From G963677325 sp963810555 (GTDB lineage: Bacteria; Bacteroidota; Bacteroidia; Bacteroidales; Prolixibacteraceae): a stretch of DNA of 64,000 bases. Every line of letters starts with the position of its first letter. Positions within the stretch are counted from its first letter, which is position 1. The notes beneath the pieces are model-generated. The model searched no databases, had not been told where the DNA came from, and saw only the letters and a list, made by a program, of their open reading frames with translations. Position numbers and translations under genes: made by a program. Positions 28,618-39,068 of this stretch are shown in pieces. The DNA lies in the NCBI GenBank assembly GCA_963810555.1, contig CAWENX010000006.1, positions 248,001-312,000 of the forward strand, in the 5' to 3' direction.

Positions 28618-30025
28618 TTAAAGGTTAAACACCCATTTATTTTCTTCATCTTTCCGCAGATGGATTTCATATGATTTGATCTTTCCCTCTTTTGATGTCA
28701 GTTTTATCTCGTATGTTCCGAAAAATCCTTTAAAGTTAAGTGCTCCTTTATTATCTGTCTTCGAGGTCAAATTGGTTGTCCATTCAACATTGATCAGTTT
28801 ATTGAGTCGGTCATAAACCGGTTTAGGTTTGTAGTTCTCATCGATAAGACCACCTCCCGGCAAATAGATATTTCTGTCGGAAAGCCCCATCCACGTAATC
28901 GAGGCAACTGCAGGATACCCGAAACACAAACGATAGAACTGTTCTGCAAAATCCGCCTGTTTTTCTTCAGTCCATTTCCCTGACCGCCAGCCTCCGGTAA
29001 TTTCCTTGCCACTGGACTGGGGCATAAATTCCGTTATATGGATCGGATATCCAAATTGGACATAGGTATCAAATGCTGCCCACACCTCTTTGGGGGGGAA
29101 CCAGCAATCCCACGGTTCATGAGCCTGAATTCCGATACCTGCAATGGGTGTCTTTCTTTTTTGAAGCTCCACCAGCAGATCATAAAATTTCTGTCTGATA
29201 GTCTTACTCATAATTTGCTGAAATTCATTCAGGATTAAATCTCCTTCAGGATTGGCCAGATACGCCCACCTGAAAGCTTTTTCACAATAATCAGCGGCAA
29301 CCGGGATGGGTTCCTTTGTTGCAAACCTGGCATCTCTGTCGTTCCAGGCCCGGGTATGGGTCGGCTCATTGACAACGTCCCAATGGTCAATTTTTCCTTT
29401 GAACCCTCTTATGAGATCTATAATGCGTGTTTTTAAAAGCTCTTCAGAAATGTTGACCGGAAAATCATAGGTCCATTCCGGAACTCCGGCAGGATTTGTC
29501 CAGGCAAGGGGATGTCCTTTTACTGTGATCCCGTTTGCCCGGCACCATTCAATTGCGGCAAGCCTGCTTTCCCATTGTGTCATCCCGGGAGTTGGTTCAT
29601 AACTGCGCCAGTAAAAAGGTAATTGCGCGTAATTGAACAATTCCTTAAAACGCTTTTTATAGAGTTCAGGCCTGTAGAGATCATCTCTTACCAGATCAAA
29701 AGCAATTGATCCAAACAAAAAATCATGGGTTTTCTGAGTAACTTCAACTTCTGCATCCTTTACGGGTTTTCCTGATCCATCTGTAAATATAATTTCCGCA
29801 TTCGCCTTTCCTGTATTTCTCGATGTTCTCAACGGCTTTCTTAAGCATCTCTGCTTCAACTGTCTTAACAACGTTCGTGTCTTCAACGGCTTTCACCTGG
29901 TTCGAATCTTCTTTTACCGGGAAAAACGATTCAGGATAAGCATGATAAGAGATCAGGCAAAAAATGACTATTGCCGAAAAACTTTTCGCTTTATACAACA
30001 ATCTGATTTTTAGCCAATTTACCAT
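28618..30025 (-). pseudogene. GH10 endo-1,4-beta-xylanase, frameshifted near N-terminus
   Basis: The N-terminal frame (30025-29744) holds a signal segment (FSAIVIFCLISYHAYP) and a Glu/Lys-rich linker. The main frame starts near 29820. Deleting one G in AAAGGCG joins them as KYRKANAEIIFTDGSGKPVK. The GH10 barrel shows the acid/base Glu in DHWDVVNEPTH and the nucleophile Glu in YPIHITEFMPQ, plus WMGLSDRNIYLPGGGL at the end. The protein would cleave xylan backbone in the periplasm or at the surface. It lies upstream of the GH2 enzyme on the same strand with a 97-base gap, forming a small hemicellulose unit. No SusC/SusD pair is adjacent. Confidence 0.9.
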
Positions 30026-30320
30026 TTTATTTTTATTTTATGTGGTTCAAATCATTTCTCATTCCAAATAAAAGAATAATCTCTGTAACCAATGTAAAAA
30101 AACCGAAAATCTCTTTTCATTTTAAATCAATCTGACATCCGCTGCATTTCCGGCCAATCCGTTTCCTTGTTTTATATTCGCACTCTTTTGATCCGGAATC
30201 TAAACTGATGCGGTGGTATTAATTGGTATGGAAACATTTCAAGTTTATAACTTAAACAGGCCCAAAAGCCATCAAATATAACTCTTTTGTCAGGATAGTC
30301 AGGCACAAAATGTACTTACT

Positions 30321-30358
30321 ATTTTGCTACTTTTGCTACCGTTGCTACTCTTGCTACT
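30321..30358. repeat. TTGCTAC short tandem repeat
   Basis: Four TTGCTAC units with two to three variable bases between them, in the 585-base gene-free gap 30026-30610 upstream of the defence island. The rest of that gap is AT-rich and shows no gene I can support. Confidence 0.6.
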
Positions 30359-30610
30359 TTCCTGTTTTTCTTATTTTTTACTTTTAAGGGCGATTTTTAA
30401 TTTTCAGCGAATAAGTTTAGTGAGGAATTTAGGAAAGAATTTCCAGGATTCCGGATATGTTGAAACTAATGAAGAAATTAAGTCATTTGGATAAGAAGCA
30501 AATTAAAATATTATTCAAGGCAATTAGATTTCTTAAAATTTGGATATTAATTATACTACATATAGAAAATATATGTATTTTAACGTTTTTATTCATTGAT
30601 TTAAAAAGTA

Positions 30611-30832
30611 ATGCCTAACCAGAATCCAGAACAAATTGCCAGAGACAACATTGACAGACAGTTAAATGCCTGTGGATGGCTTATCCAGGGATTAAGACAG
30701 ATCAACCTTCATGCTGGAATGGGTATTGCTGTGAGGGAATATCTGACTAATAATCCCAATCTTTCAATAAAAGCAAAAGAGCCATACATTGTCCACATAC
30801 CATTAAGTATTTTGCAAAGTATTTTGACCTAA
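30611..30832 (+). pseudogene. Remnant of an HsdR N-terminus
   Basis: The first ~48 residues (NPEQIARDNIDRQLNACGW, INLHAGMGIAVREY) match the start of many type I restriction R subunits. The nuclease core that should follow (GPADYVLFV...VIEAK in relatives) is absent, and the frame ends after 73 residues. It lies three bases upstream of the second, longer hsdR. I read it as a leftover from replacement of one type I system by another, not a functional protein. Confidence 0.55.
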
Positions 30833-30835
30833 AAG

Positions 30836-33233
30836 ATGATTGACAAAAAAACTTTATCTGAAAGAGATATTTGCACCAAGTACATAACCCCTGCTATTGA
30901 AAAGGCAGGATGGGATAAGTTTATACAACTGAAGGAAGAAGTATTTTTTACCGATGGTAAAATTTATGTAAAAGGGAAACTCACGGCAAGAGGAAAGAGA
31001 AAACGTGCAGATTACATTCTCTATTACAAACCTAATATTCCAATTGCCATAATTGAAGCAAAAGACAATAATCATTCAGTTAGAGCTGGAATGCAGCAGG
31101 CATTGGACTATGCAACAATCCTTGATATCCCGTGTGTGTTCAGCAGTAATGGCGATGGATTTGTTTTTCACGACAGAACGTGCAACGAATGGAAAATAGA
31201 ATCAGAACTGGACAATGAATCTTTTCCTTCACCTGAACAACTATGGCAGAAATACAAAAAGTACAAAGGAATTGAAACACCGGAAGCTGAAAAAATTGCT
31301 GCACAGGATTACTTCTATGATGGTTCAGGAAGAACACCAAGATATTATCAGCAGATAGCCATGAACAGAGCGGTTGAAGCAATTGCCAAAGGTCAAAACA
31401 GAATTTTGCTTGTTATGGCAACAGGAACTGGAAAAACTTACGCAGCATTCCAGATAATACACCGTTTGTGGAAAGGCAAGACCAAAAAAGAATTCTTTTT
31501 TTGGCTGACAGAAATGCACTTAATTGACCAAACACGAAGAGGAGACTTTAAACATTTTAAGGATAAAATGACTGTGGTAAAACACAGGATGATAGATAAG
31601 AGTTATGAAATCTATTTGGCTTTGTATCAAGGTTTGTCTGGTGCAGATGAGGAAGCAAATGCCTACAAACAATTTTCGCGAGAGTTCTTTGACCTTGATT
31701 GTCATTGACGAGTGCCACAGGGGAAGTGCAAAGGAAGACAGTGCATGGAGAGAGATTCTGAACTATTTCAATACAGCAACACACATAGGCTTAACAGCAA
31801 CACCAAAGGAAACCAAAGAAACCAAACATTGAATATTTTGGTGATCCTATTTACACTTATTCTTTAAAACAAGGAATTGATGATGGGTTTCTTGCTCCAT
31901 ACAGGGTTATTAGTGTTGGGTTAAATGTTGATTTGGAGGGATGCCGACCAGAAGCAGGTAAAACAGATAAAAGGAGAAATGAAGTTGAGGACAGAATATA
32001 CAACAGAAAAGATTTTGACCGAAACCTGGTTATTGATGAACGAACAGAAACTGTTGCAAAAAAGCTTACCGAATTTTTAAAAGGTTATGACCGTTTTGCA
32101 AAAACCATTGTGTTCTGTTCAGACATTGACCATGCAGAACGAATGCGATCGGCATTATCGAACCTAAATGCAGACTTAGTTGGCAAAAATCACAAATACA
32201 TCATGCAGATTACAGGTGATAATGATGAGGGTAAACGTGAACTGGATAACTTCATCAATCCCGAAGAAACATATCCTGTCATTGCAACAACTTCAGAATT
32301 AATGACAACAGGAATTGATGCACAAACCTGCAAAGTAATAGTCTTGGATGCCAAAATAAAATCCATGACAAATTCAAACAAATTATTGGCAGAGGAACGA
32401 GAATCAACGAAGATTTTGGCAAATGTATTTTAATATTCTTGATTTCAGAAATGTAACAGATTTGTTTGCAGACAACAATTTTGATGGAGAACCAATCAGG
32501 ATTAAACCGGTAACTGAGGACACTGATTTAACTAATATAGTTGATGAGGAAGAAGAATTAAACAAACCTATTATTGATGAGGAAACAGGAGAAGAAATAA
32601 TTGTTGATCCACCAATAGGGACACCAGAACCACCCTTCCAACCACTGCCACCACCCCCAGCCAAGAAAAAAAAGTTTATGTAAATGGAGTGGATGTTTCA
32701 GTATTAATTAGCCGTGAAATGTATTTTGACAGCAACGGCAAACCAATAACAGTTAGTTTAAAAGACCATACAAAGGAAATTATTAAAAGGTCAATTTGCA
32801 TCATTGGATGATTTTTTGAATCCTTGGGATTCATCAGACAGGAAAGAGGCTATTATTAAAGAACTGGAAGAACAAGGTGTTTTAGTTGAGGCTTTATTGA
32901 TGCTGTTAATAGAGAGGTGGATATTATTTGATTTGATCTGTCATATTGCTTTTGACCAACCACCTCTTACCAGAAAGGAAAGAGCAAATAATGTGAAAAA
33001 ACGGAACTACTTTACCAAATATGGTGAACAGGCAAGAAAGGTACTTGGAAGCATTGCTTGACAAATATGCAGATGAAGGTGTAACCAATATTGAAAGTAT
33101 GGAAGTATTAAAGGTTAAACCTCTTACTGAATATGGTTCACCGATGGAGATTGTCAAGCAGTTTGGCAGCAAGGCAAAATATATGGAAGCAATTAAAGAA
33201 TTGGAACGAGAACTTTATAAATCTATAGCTTAA
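30836..33233 (+). pseudogene. hsdR: Type I restriction endonuclease R subunit (EcoEI-like), multiply frameshifted
   Basis: Reassembly of successive frames yields a ~790-residue HsdR. The N-terminal nuclease domain has ADYILYYKPNIPIAIIEAKD. Walker A is VMATGTGKTYAAF. Walker B is LIVIDECHRGSA, followed by IGLTATPKET and GRGTRINEDFG (helicase motif VI). The C-terminus is the EcoEI-type helical domain (QPPLTRKERANNVKKRNYF, VKPLTEYGSPMEIVKQFG). I count about nine frame changes: near 31695, 31827, 32355, 32427, 32672, 32790, 32900, 32925 and 33047. Some lie in A-runs, others do not. Frames stay open between shifts. The HNH gene follows after three bases. Confidence 0.85.
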
Positions 33234-33236
33234 ATT

Positions 33237-34850
33237 ATGACATCCAATTATTTGAACAGATTAAATTCAGAAGAACGTATGGATTTAATCAAAGCACTTT
33301 ATAAAATTCAAAATGGTGTATGTTTTATTACTGAAGAACCAATAGACCTTGAATTACATTATTCTCAATTAGATATAGACCATATAATACCCTCCAAATT
33401 GGGAGGGAAGGATGACCCCAGTAATTTTGCTTTAACATTTTCATCAGCCAATAGAGCAAAACAAGCTTCTGATTTAAACTTAGCGAGAATTTTACATAGA
33501 TTCATAAAGATTCAAGAAGACTTAAAAGAGAAAGAGGATAGAAATCCTAATTTGAACGACATTCTGCAAACAAAATCAGGTTCAAAGTATAGTCTGAAAT
33601 TTCGTCGTGAAAATAGCCACATATTATATTCCTTGGCTCAGATTGGTAAAAACGAGGTTATAAAATGCCAAGTTTATAATGATAAATTAAGTGGATTGGA
33701 TTATTTCTTTACAGTACTTCCAATTGAATTTGTTTTTCATGATGATAAAATTAATCCAAGAACAATTGGTAGTAATATTTCACAATTGATTAGTGAATTT
33801 TACTCAGGTAATCCGCAGCTTCATATTTCGCTTGGTTGGATTAACATAGAAAATAATGCTGAAACCAAAGTAAAAATCTTTGATGGTCAACATAAAGCAG
33901 CAGCCCAAGTATTGTTGAATATTAAAGAAATTCCTGTCAGAATTTTTATTAATCCTGATGAGGATGTAATAATAAAAACCAATTTCAGAGCCGGCACTGT
34001 ATTGGAACAAATTGCCTTTGACAAATCAATCCAAAGACATTTAGGCAATACATTGTATTTTGATAGGGTTAAGCAATACCAACAAGAGATGAAACTTGAA
34101 GAAAATAATTTCAATTTTTCGGAAAGAGATTTGGTCAATTATTTCAAAGGTGAATCAAGAGAGTTGAAACGATATATTTTAGATTCTGTTAGGGATGGAG
34201 TTACACGAGATCCCGAAAATAGATTAATGGAATTTGTGGATTTAGGCGGTAGAGCTAAGGAAAAACCTATTTCATACAGCACAATAGAAAAAACATTCTA
34301 TTCCTTTTTTATCTATCAGGATCTATTAGATACACCAATAGGATTTAAACTTGAAGAAGGGGAAAATCCAAGAAGTCTTGAAAAAGAACAAATTGTTCAT
34401 TTGATGAATATAATAGCTGAAGAATTATATATTGAAAAATTCAATTTGGAATTAGGAACATCACAAATTGAGAATAAAATTCAAAAACATGAAGACATTC
34501 CTCTTGAACATGTACGTGCATACAGGATGGCAAAAGAGGAAATAATTTATAATTGGCTGAAATTTTTAAGTCAAATTGTCCAATCTCACTTTATATCACT
34601 TGGGAAACCAATTGATAATGAAAAACTATTTCAGTATGAATTTTCTGATATTCTATGGCAAAACATAAGAAATTACATAAAGAATCTATCAGTTTTGCCT
34701 CTTTGGATAAACAATCAGCTTTCGACTACAGTTTTTGGTGGTAAACAAAATTATCAATTTTGGCATACAATTTTCTCAACGGGTTCTTCTCCGCAAGGAG
34801 TTAAAGTATTAACTGAACCAATTGATTTATTAAAACTACAACAAGCATAA
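33237..34850 (+). CDS. HNH endonuclease fused to DGQHR (ParB/DndB-like) domain
   Basis: Protein of 537 residues. An HNH nuclease module is at about residues 25-85, with CFITEEPIDLEL, DIDHIIPSKLGGKDD and NFALTFSSANRAKQAS. Near residue 216 is the motif KIFDGQHKAAAQVLL, the DGQHR signature of the ParB/sulfiredoxin-like fold also found in DndB. The remainder is helical and unrecognised. HNH modules cut or nick DNA; DGQHR proteins bind nucleotide or DNA and, in Dnd systems, regulate. It sits between hsdR and hsdM; its stop overlaps the hsdM start by one base (TAATG), so it is part of the operon. The role in the system is inferred only. Confidence 0.75.
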   Translation: MTSNYLNRLNSEERMDLIKALYKIQNGVCFITEEPIDLELHYSQLDIDHIIPSKLGGKDDPSNFALTFSSANRAKQASDLNLARILHRFIKIQEDLKEKEDRNPNLNDILQTKSGSKYSLKFRRENSHILYSLAQIGKNEVIKCQVYNDKLSGLDYFFTVLPIEFVFHDDKINPRTIGSNISQLISEFYSGNPQLHISLGWINIENNAETKVKIFDGQHKAAAQVLLNIKEIPVRIFINPDEDVIIKTNFRAGTVLEQIAFDKSIQRHLGNTLYFDRVKQYQQEMKLEENNFNFSERDLVNYFKGESRELKRYILDSVRDGVTRDPENRLMEFVDLGGRAKEKPISYSTIEKTFYSFFIYQDLLDTPIGFKLEEGENPRSLEKEQIVHLMNIIAEELYIEKFNLELGTSQIENKIQKHEDIPLEHVRAYRMAKEEIIYNWLKFLSQIVQSHFISLGKPIDNEKLFQYEFSDILWQNIRNYIKNLSVLPLWINNQLSTTVFGGKQNYQFWHTIFSTGSSPQGVKVLTEPIDLLKLQQA

Positions 34851-36274
34851 TGACAAACCTCAAAGTGCTACTTGATGGTATCCGCAGGATCATGTGGCAG
34901 GACACTGGACTGAATGGTGATGCACAAAGGATAGAACAGTTGGGATGGATGCTCTTTTTAAAGATATTCTCAGACAAAGACAAAGAATTGGAATTGCTGG
35001 ATGACAATTACATAAGTCCAATCCCTGATGAACTTCATTGGGATGCTTGGGCAGGTAATGATGAGGGAATAACTGGTGATGAATTACTGGAATTTGTGGA
35101 CAGGAAACTATTTCCTACTCTGAGAAATTTAAACCTTGCAACTGGTAATGGCCGAGCATTGATTGTAAGGGAAGTTTTTGAAGGAAATAACAACTACATG
35201 AAAAGCGGGATTAATATCCGCAAGGTTTTAAATAAACTCAATGAACTGGATTTTAATGTAGCAAAAGAACGTCATGCTTTTGGTGAATTATATGAAACCA
35301 TCTTAAAGGATTTACAGAGTGCTGGGAAAAGTGGTGAATTTTACACACCAAGAGCAATAACTGAGTTTATCACTGAAATGATTGCGCCCAAACTTGGAGA
35401 AAAAATTTTAGACCCATCATGTGGTACAGGTGGTTATCTGACTGCTGCAATTGAACACCTGAACAAACAAGCCAACAATGTGGATGAACGTAAAAGCATT
35501 GCTGAAAATATTTCAGGATGGGAATATAAACCACTTCCTTATTTGCTGGCAACAACCAACTTGATTTTACATGATATTGAAGTGCCAAATATAAAATTCA
35601 GGGATTCATTAGACCAACCTCTAAGCAACTACACTGAGAAGAACCGAGTAGATGTAATTTTGGCTAATCCACCCTTTGGAGGCATTGTAGCAAATAACAA
35701 TGAAAATAATTTTCCGCAAAATTTCAGGACAAAAGAAAGTGCAGACCTCTTTCTAATCCTTATGATTCAATTGCTTAAAAATGGTGGCAGAGCAGGTATT
35801 GTGCTACCAGATGGTTCATTAACAGGTGAAGGAGTTAAACAACGTGTAAGACAAAAACTATTGGAAGATTGCAACCTTCATACAATTATAAGGCTTCCTA
35901 ATTCAGTATTTCAGCCTTATGCAACTGTGGCAACCAACCTGTTATTTTTTATTAAAGGAGAGCCAACGAAAGAAGTTTGGTATTATGAACACAGGCTGCC
36001 AGCCGGACAAAAAAGTTACAGCAAAACAAAGTCAATACAGGTAAAAGAGTTTAAACCGATAAAAAAATGGTGGGATAACCGTGAAGAATTTGAGATTTGC
36101 TGGAAGGTGGATATAAAAACCATTGTTGAAAGGAACTATGATTTGGATATTAAGAATCCCAATAAACAGGAAGAAACCATTGAACATAGTAGTTCTGAAC
36201 TGATAGAGATGTTGGAAAAATCATTTGGCAAAACTCAGGACTTGTTAAACCTGTTAAAAAAAGCTGTGAAATGA
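34850..36274 (+). CDS. hsdM: Type I DNA methyltransferase M subunit
   Basis: Adenine-specific N6 DNA methyltransferase, 474 residues. The N-terminal helical domain has MWQDTGLNGDAQRIEQLGWM. The SAM-binding motif is ILDPSCGTGGYLTAA. The catalytic motif IV (N/D)PPF is VILANPPFGGIV. GRAGIVLPDGSL follows. It would methylate both strands of the bipartite site recognised by HsdS. It overlaps the upstream HNH-DGQHR gene by one base and the downstream hsdS by four (ATGA). It has no frameshift, in contrast to hsdR. Confidence 0.93.
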   Translation: MTNLKVLLDGIRRIMWQDTGLNGDAQRIEQLGWMLFLKIFSDKDKELELLDDNYISPIPDELHWDAWAGNDEGITGDELLEFVDRKLFPTLRNLNLATGNGRALIVREVFEGNNNYMKSGINIRKVLNKLNELDFNVAKERHAFGELYETILKDLQSAGKSGEFYTPRAITEFITEMIAPKLGEKILDPSCGTGGYLTAAIEHLNKQANNVDERKSIAENISGWEYKPLPYLLATTNLILHDIEVPNIKFRDSLDQPLSNYTEKNRVDVILANPPFGGIVANNNENNFPQNFRTKESADLFLILMIQLLKNGGRAGIVLPDGSLTGEGVKQRVRQKLLEDCNLHTIIRLPNSVFQPYATVATNLLFFIKGEPTKEVWYYEHRLPAGQKSYSKTKSIQVKEFKPIKKWWDNREEFEICWKVDIKTIVERNYDLDIKNPNKQEETIEHSSSELIEMLEKSFGKTQDLLNLLKKAVK

Positions 36275-37569
36275 GTTGGACTGTCAAAACAATAGGAGAA
36301 CTTTGTTTTATTGAAAAAGGCAATATTGGCATTAATAATGCTATTCCAGGAGACTATCCTTTAGTAGTAACAAGTGAAGAAAGAAAATCACATAATGAAT
36401 TTCAATTTGATGATGAAGCTGTTATTATTCCATTAGTTTCTTCCACTGGTCATGGTCATAAAAGTTTAAAAAGAATTCATTATCAATCAGGAAAATTTGC
36501 AGTTGGTTCTATATTGTGTGCAGTTATACCAAAGGATAAATCAATTTTAAAAGCAGAATATTTATATCGTTTCTTGTATCTAAACAAAGAACGAGAGCTT
36601 GTGGGTAGAATGAAAGGTATGGCAAATGTTAGTTTACCCATCAAAGAAATTGCAAAAATTGGGATTCCAATACCGCCATTAGATGAACAGGAAAATTTTG
36701 TTGAGAGTTATTTGAAATTAGAGGAATCAAATGGAGATATATCAATTGAATTAAGTAACCAATTAGATTTAGTAAAACAACTCAAAAAGGCATTTTTATG
36801 TGAAGCTATGCAAGGCAAATTGACTGCAAAATGGAGATTGGAAAATCCTGATGTTGAGTCTGCAAATGAACTTCTGAAAAAGATTAAAGCAGAGAAAGAA
36901 AAGTTGGTTAAAGAAGGCAAACTCAAAAAAAACAAACCATTACCACCCATCAAAGAAGATGAAATTCCTTTTGAAATTCCTGAAAGTTGGGAGTGGTGTA
37001 GGTTGGGGGAAATATGTAATTATGGAAGCAGTCCAAAAGCAGAACCAAAAGAAATAAATGATGAAACCTGGGTTTTGGATTTAGAGGATATTGAAAAGGG
37101 AACTTCAAAGCTTCTACAAAAAATTTCATTCAAAGAAAGAAAATCATCAAGTACAAAAAGTGTTTTTAATTATGGTGATGTTTTGTATTCAAAATTACGT
37201 CCTTATCTTGATAAAGTCATTGTAGCTGATGAAAACGGTGTTTGTACAACTGAAATATTACCATTAAAGTTTTATGGCAACCTGAATCCTTCATTTATGA
37301 GATTCAATTTAAAGAGAAAAGATTTTTTGCAATATGTAAATGGTGTTACAAAGGGGATGAAAATGCCAAGACTAGGGACCAAAGATGGGACTATGGCAAT
37401 TATGCCATTACCTCCAATTTCAGAACAACAACAAATAGTCTCCAAATTAAATGAACTAATGCAATACTGTGATAAGCTGGAAGAAATCATTAAAGCCAGC
37501 CAGCGGCAAAATGAAATGTTATTGCAGCAAGTGTTGAGGGAGGCGCTGGCTCAAAAATATTTTGTATGA
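36271..37569 (+). CDS. hsdS: Type I restriction-modification specificity subunit S
   Basis: DNA-recognition subunit, 432 residues, with two target recognition domains. The first ends with IAKIGIPIPPLDEQENFVESY. A conserved helical spacer follows (FLCEAMQGKLTAKWR, KAEKEKLVKEGKLKKN). The second starts PESWEWCRLGEICNYGSSPK and ends with IMPLPPISEQQQIVSKLNEL. The two halves define a bipartite target that cannot be read by eye. Its start overlaps the hsdM stop and its stop overlaps the SMEK-APAZ start (ATGA, 37566-37569), tying the modification genes to the Argonaute pair. Confidence 0.92.
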   Translation: MSWTVKTIGELCFIEKGNIGINNAIPGDYPLVVTSEERKSHNEFQFDDEAVIIPLVSSTGHGHKSLKRIHYQSGKFAVGSILCAVIPKDKSILKAEYLYRFLYLNKERELVGRMKGMANVSLPIKEIAKIGIPIPPLDEQENFVESYLKLEESNGDISIELSNQLDLVKQLKKAFLCEAMQGKLTAKWRLENPDVESANELLKKIKAEKEKLVKEGKLKKNKPLPPIKEDEIPFEIPESWEWCRLGEICNYGSSPKAEPKEINDETWVLDLEDIEKGTSKLLQKISFKERKSSSTKSVFNYGDVLYSKLRPYLDKVIVADENGVCTTEILPLKFYGNLNPSFMRFNLKRKDFLQYVNGVTKGMKMPRLGTKDGTMAIMPLPPISEQQQIVSKLNELMQYCDKLEEIIKASQRQNEMLLQQVLREALAQKYFV

Positions 37570-39068
37570 ATAGGATAGAGTACATAGATAAAATTGTCAA
37601 ATATTCTTCACGATTTATTCAAGAAGTTGAGTCATTTAATTCCTTGAATCAATACCATATTAATATTCATGCGGAAAGTTTTCTTATACCACTTCTTAAT
37701 GAAGTGTTTGGGCTGTCATTGGAGAATTTAAATTCTACTCAAAAAAAGAATTATCCTGCAATTGATTTAGCTGATTTTAGAAACAGAGTTGCATTCCAGG
37801 TTACTTCAACAAGTTCCTTGAATAAAATACAACACTCGTTAGAGACATTCTTCAAATATGATTTGAATGAAGAATTTGATATAATATATTTTTACATTCT
37901 CACAGAAAAAAAAGGAAAGTATAATGACAGCAAATTAGCTGCCATATTGCCTAAAGAGTTTCTTTTTTCTACTAGCGAACATGTTATTGACAAAGACGAA
38001 ATACTAAAAAAAATAAATGGTATCAGTTCAACAGTGAAAATTGCGAACATTGCAAGGCTATTTGAACATGAATTCTCAGATATTCAAATTGAAGATCGGC
38101 AATTAAAATATAAAGAAGGTTATTTAAATAGTGAGTCCGAAGAGTTAAGTCCTAATTTATTAGGCATTTCAGTCCCCAAAGTACTTTACAAAGCAGAATT
38201 GTATTTTGATGAGGATAGAATAGCCGAAAAACTTAATGAGTTCTTAGTAAGTATTGGAAAAAGAAGAGTTAAAAAATTTAGAACAGAAAAACTTATAAAG
38301 CAGGAACTAAGAGATTATTATGCTTGGAATGATGATTGGGTTGTTTTTGAAAATTGGCTCTATACTTTCAGAGATTTACATTTAAAACATGAATCCTTAA
38401 ATAATATCATTGATGTTGGAACAATAACCCCTATTGATTCGCAGGATTTTTATGAAACCAACGATGACTATGCAAAAGTTTTTAAATATTTACTTAGACA
38501 GACTTTTTCTGAATTTTGTAAAACAAAAGAAATCGAATGGGTAAATAAGAAAAAACTTTATCGGTTTGCAAATAATAGAAAAGAACCATCTGAGAAAGAA
38601 ATAAGATGGAAAGGGATAAATGAGGCAAAAAGAAAAGTAATCACAGGAATTAGAAACAAAAAAGAGAATCATCTTATTTGCTTTAGGAGTTTGGCTTTTA
38701 AATGTGCTTTTCTTAATCTTAATAGGGAATGGTTTGTCGTAATTAACCCAACTTGGAGTTTTACAAATCCAGGAGGATATGTCACAAGCAAATATGAGGC
38801 TTCATATATGTCAGGTCTGAAAAGATTGGAGAATAATCAATCCGTTTATAATGCTTTCAGATTTTTAGGGTATTATATGTCATATAGTGATTTGTTTACT
38901 AAACATTATCCATATATGAAAATCAATAACTCCATGAACTTGACCATGACTCCAAGGATTGAAGAGGGAAAATGGAATCCCCCCAAAACAGTTGATATAA
39001 TTTATGTGGATAAGGATGTTGAGTTAAGTTTGGACTTTGAACTTTTTGATGACAGTTATTTTGAATGA
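37566..39068 (+). CDS. SMEK-APAZ protein, partner of short Argonaute
   Basis: Protein of 500 residues with two parts. Residues ~1-150 resemble the SMEK domain: HAESFLIPLLNEVFG, AIDLADFRNRVAFQVTSTSS and then NKIQHSLETFF; the spaced D...QVTS pattern resembles a restriction-endonuclease-like core. Residues ~300-490 look like an APAZ domain (analogue of Argonaute N-L1-PAZ): CFRSLAFKCAFLNLNREWF, FVVINPTWSFTNPGGYV and SGLKRLENNQSVYNAFRFL. The gene directly precedes the short pAgo and overlaps it by four bases, the standard arrangement of effector-APAZ/pAgo pairs. By analogy it forms a heterodimer with pAgo, and the SMEK domain would be the effector. The SMEK and APAZ calls are pattern-based. Confidence 0.75.
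   Translation: MNRIEYIDKIVKYSSRFIQEVESFNSLNQYHINIHAESFLIPLLNEVFGLSLENLNSTQKKNYPAIDLADFRNRVAFQVTSTSSLNKIQHSLETFFKYDLNEEFDIIYFYILTEKKGKYNDSKLAAILPKEFLFSTSEHVIDKDEILKKINGISSTVKIANIARLFEHEFSDIQIEDRQLKYKEGYLNSESEELSPNLLGISVPKVLYKAELYFDEDRIAEKLNEFLVSIGKRRVKKFRTEKLIKQELRDYYAWNDDWVVFENWLYTFRDLHLKHESLNNIIDVGTITPIDSQDFYETNDDYAKVFKYLLRQTFSEFCKTKEIEWVNKKKLYRFANNRKEPSEKEIRWKGINEAKRKVITGIRNKKENHLICFRSLAFKCAFLNLNREWFVVINPTWSFTNPGGYVTSKYEASYMSGLKRLENNQSVYNAFRFLGYYMSYSDLFTKHYPYMKINNSMNLTMTPRIEEGKWNPPKTVDIIYVDKDVELSLDFELFDDSYFE

Noticed and set aside
30026..30610. Search for a duplicate of the tRNA-Met 3' end as the distal attachment site of the island
   Set aside because: No stretch resembling the last ~20 bases of the tRNA is visible in this gap, and no integrase gene is present, so tRNA-directed integration is only a possibility.
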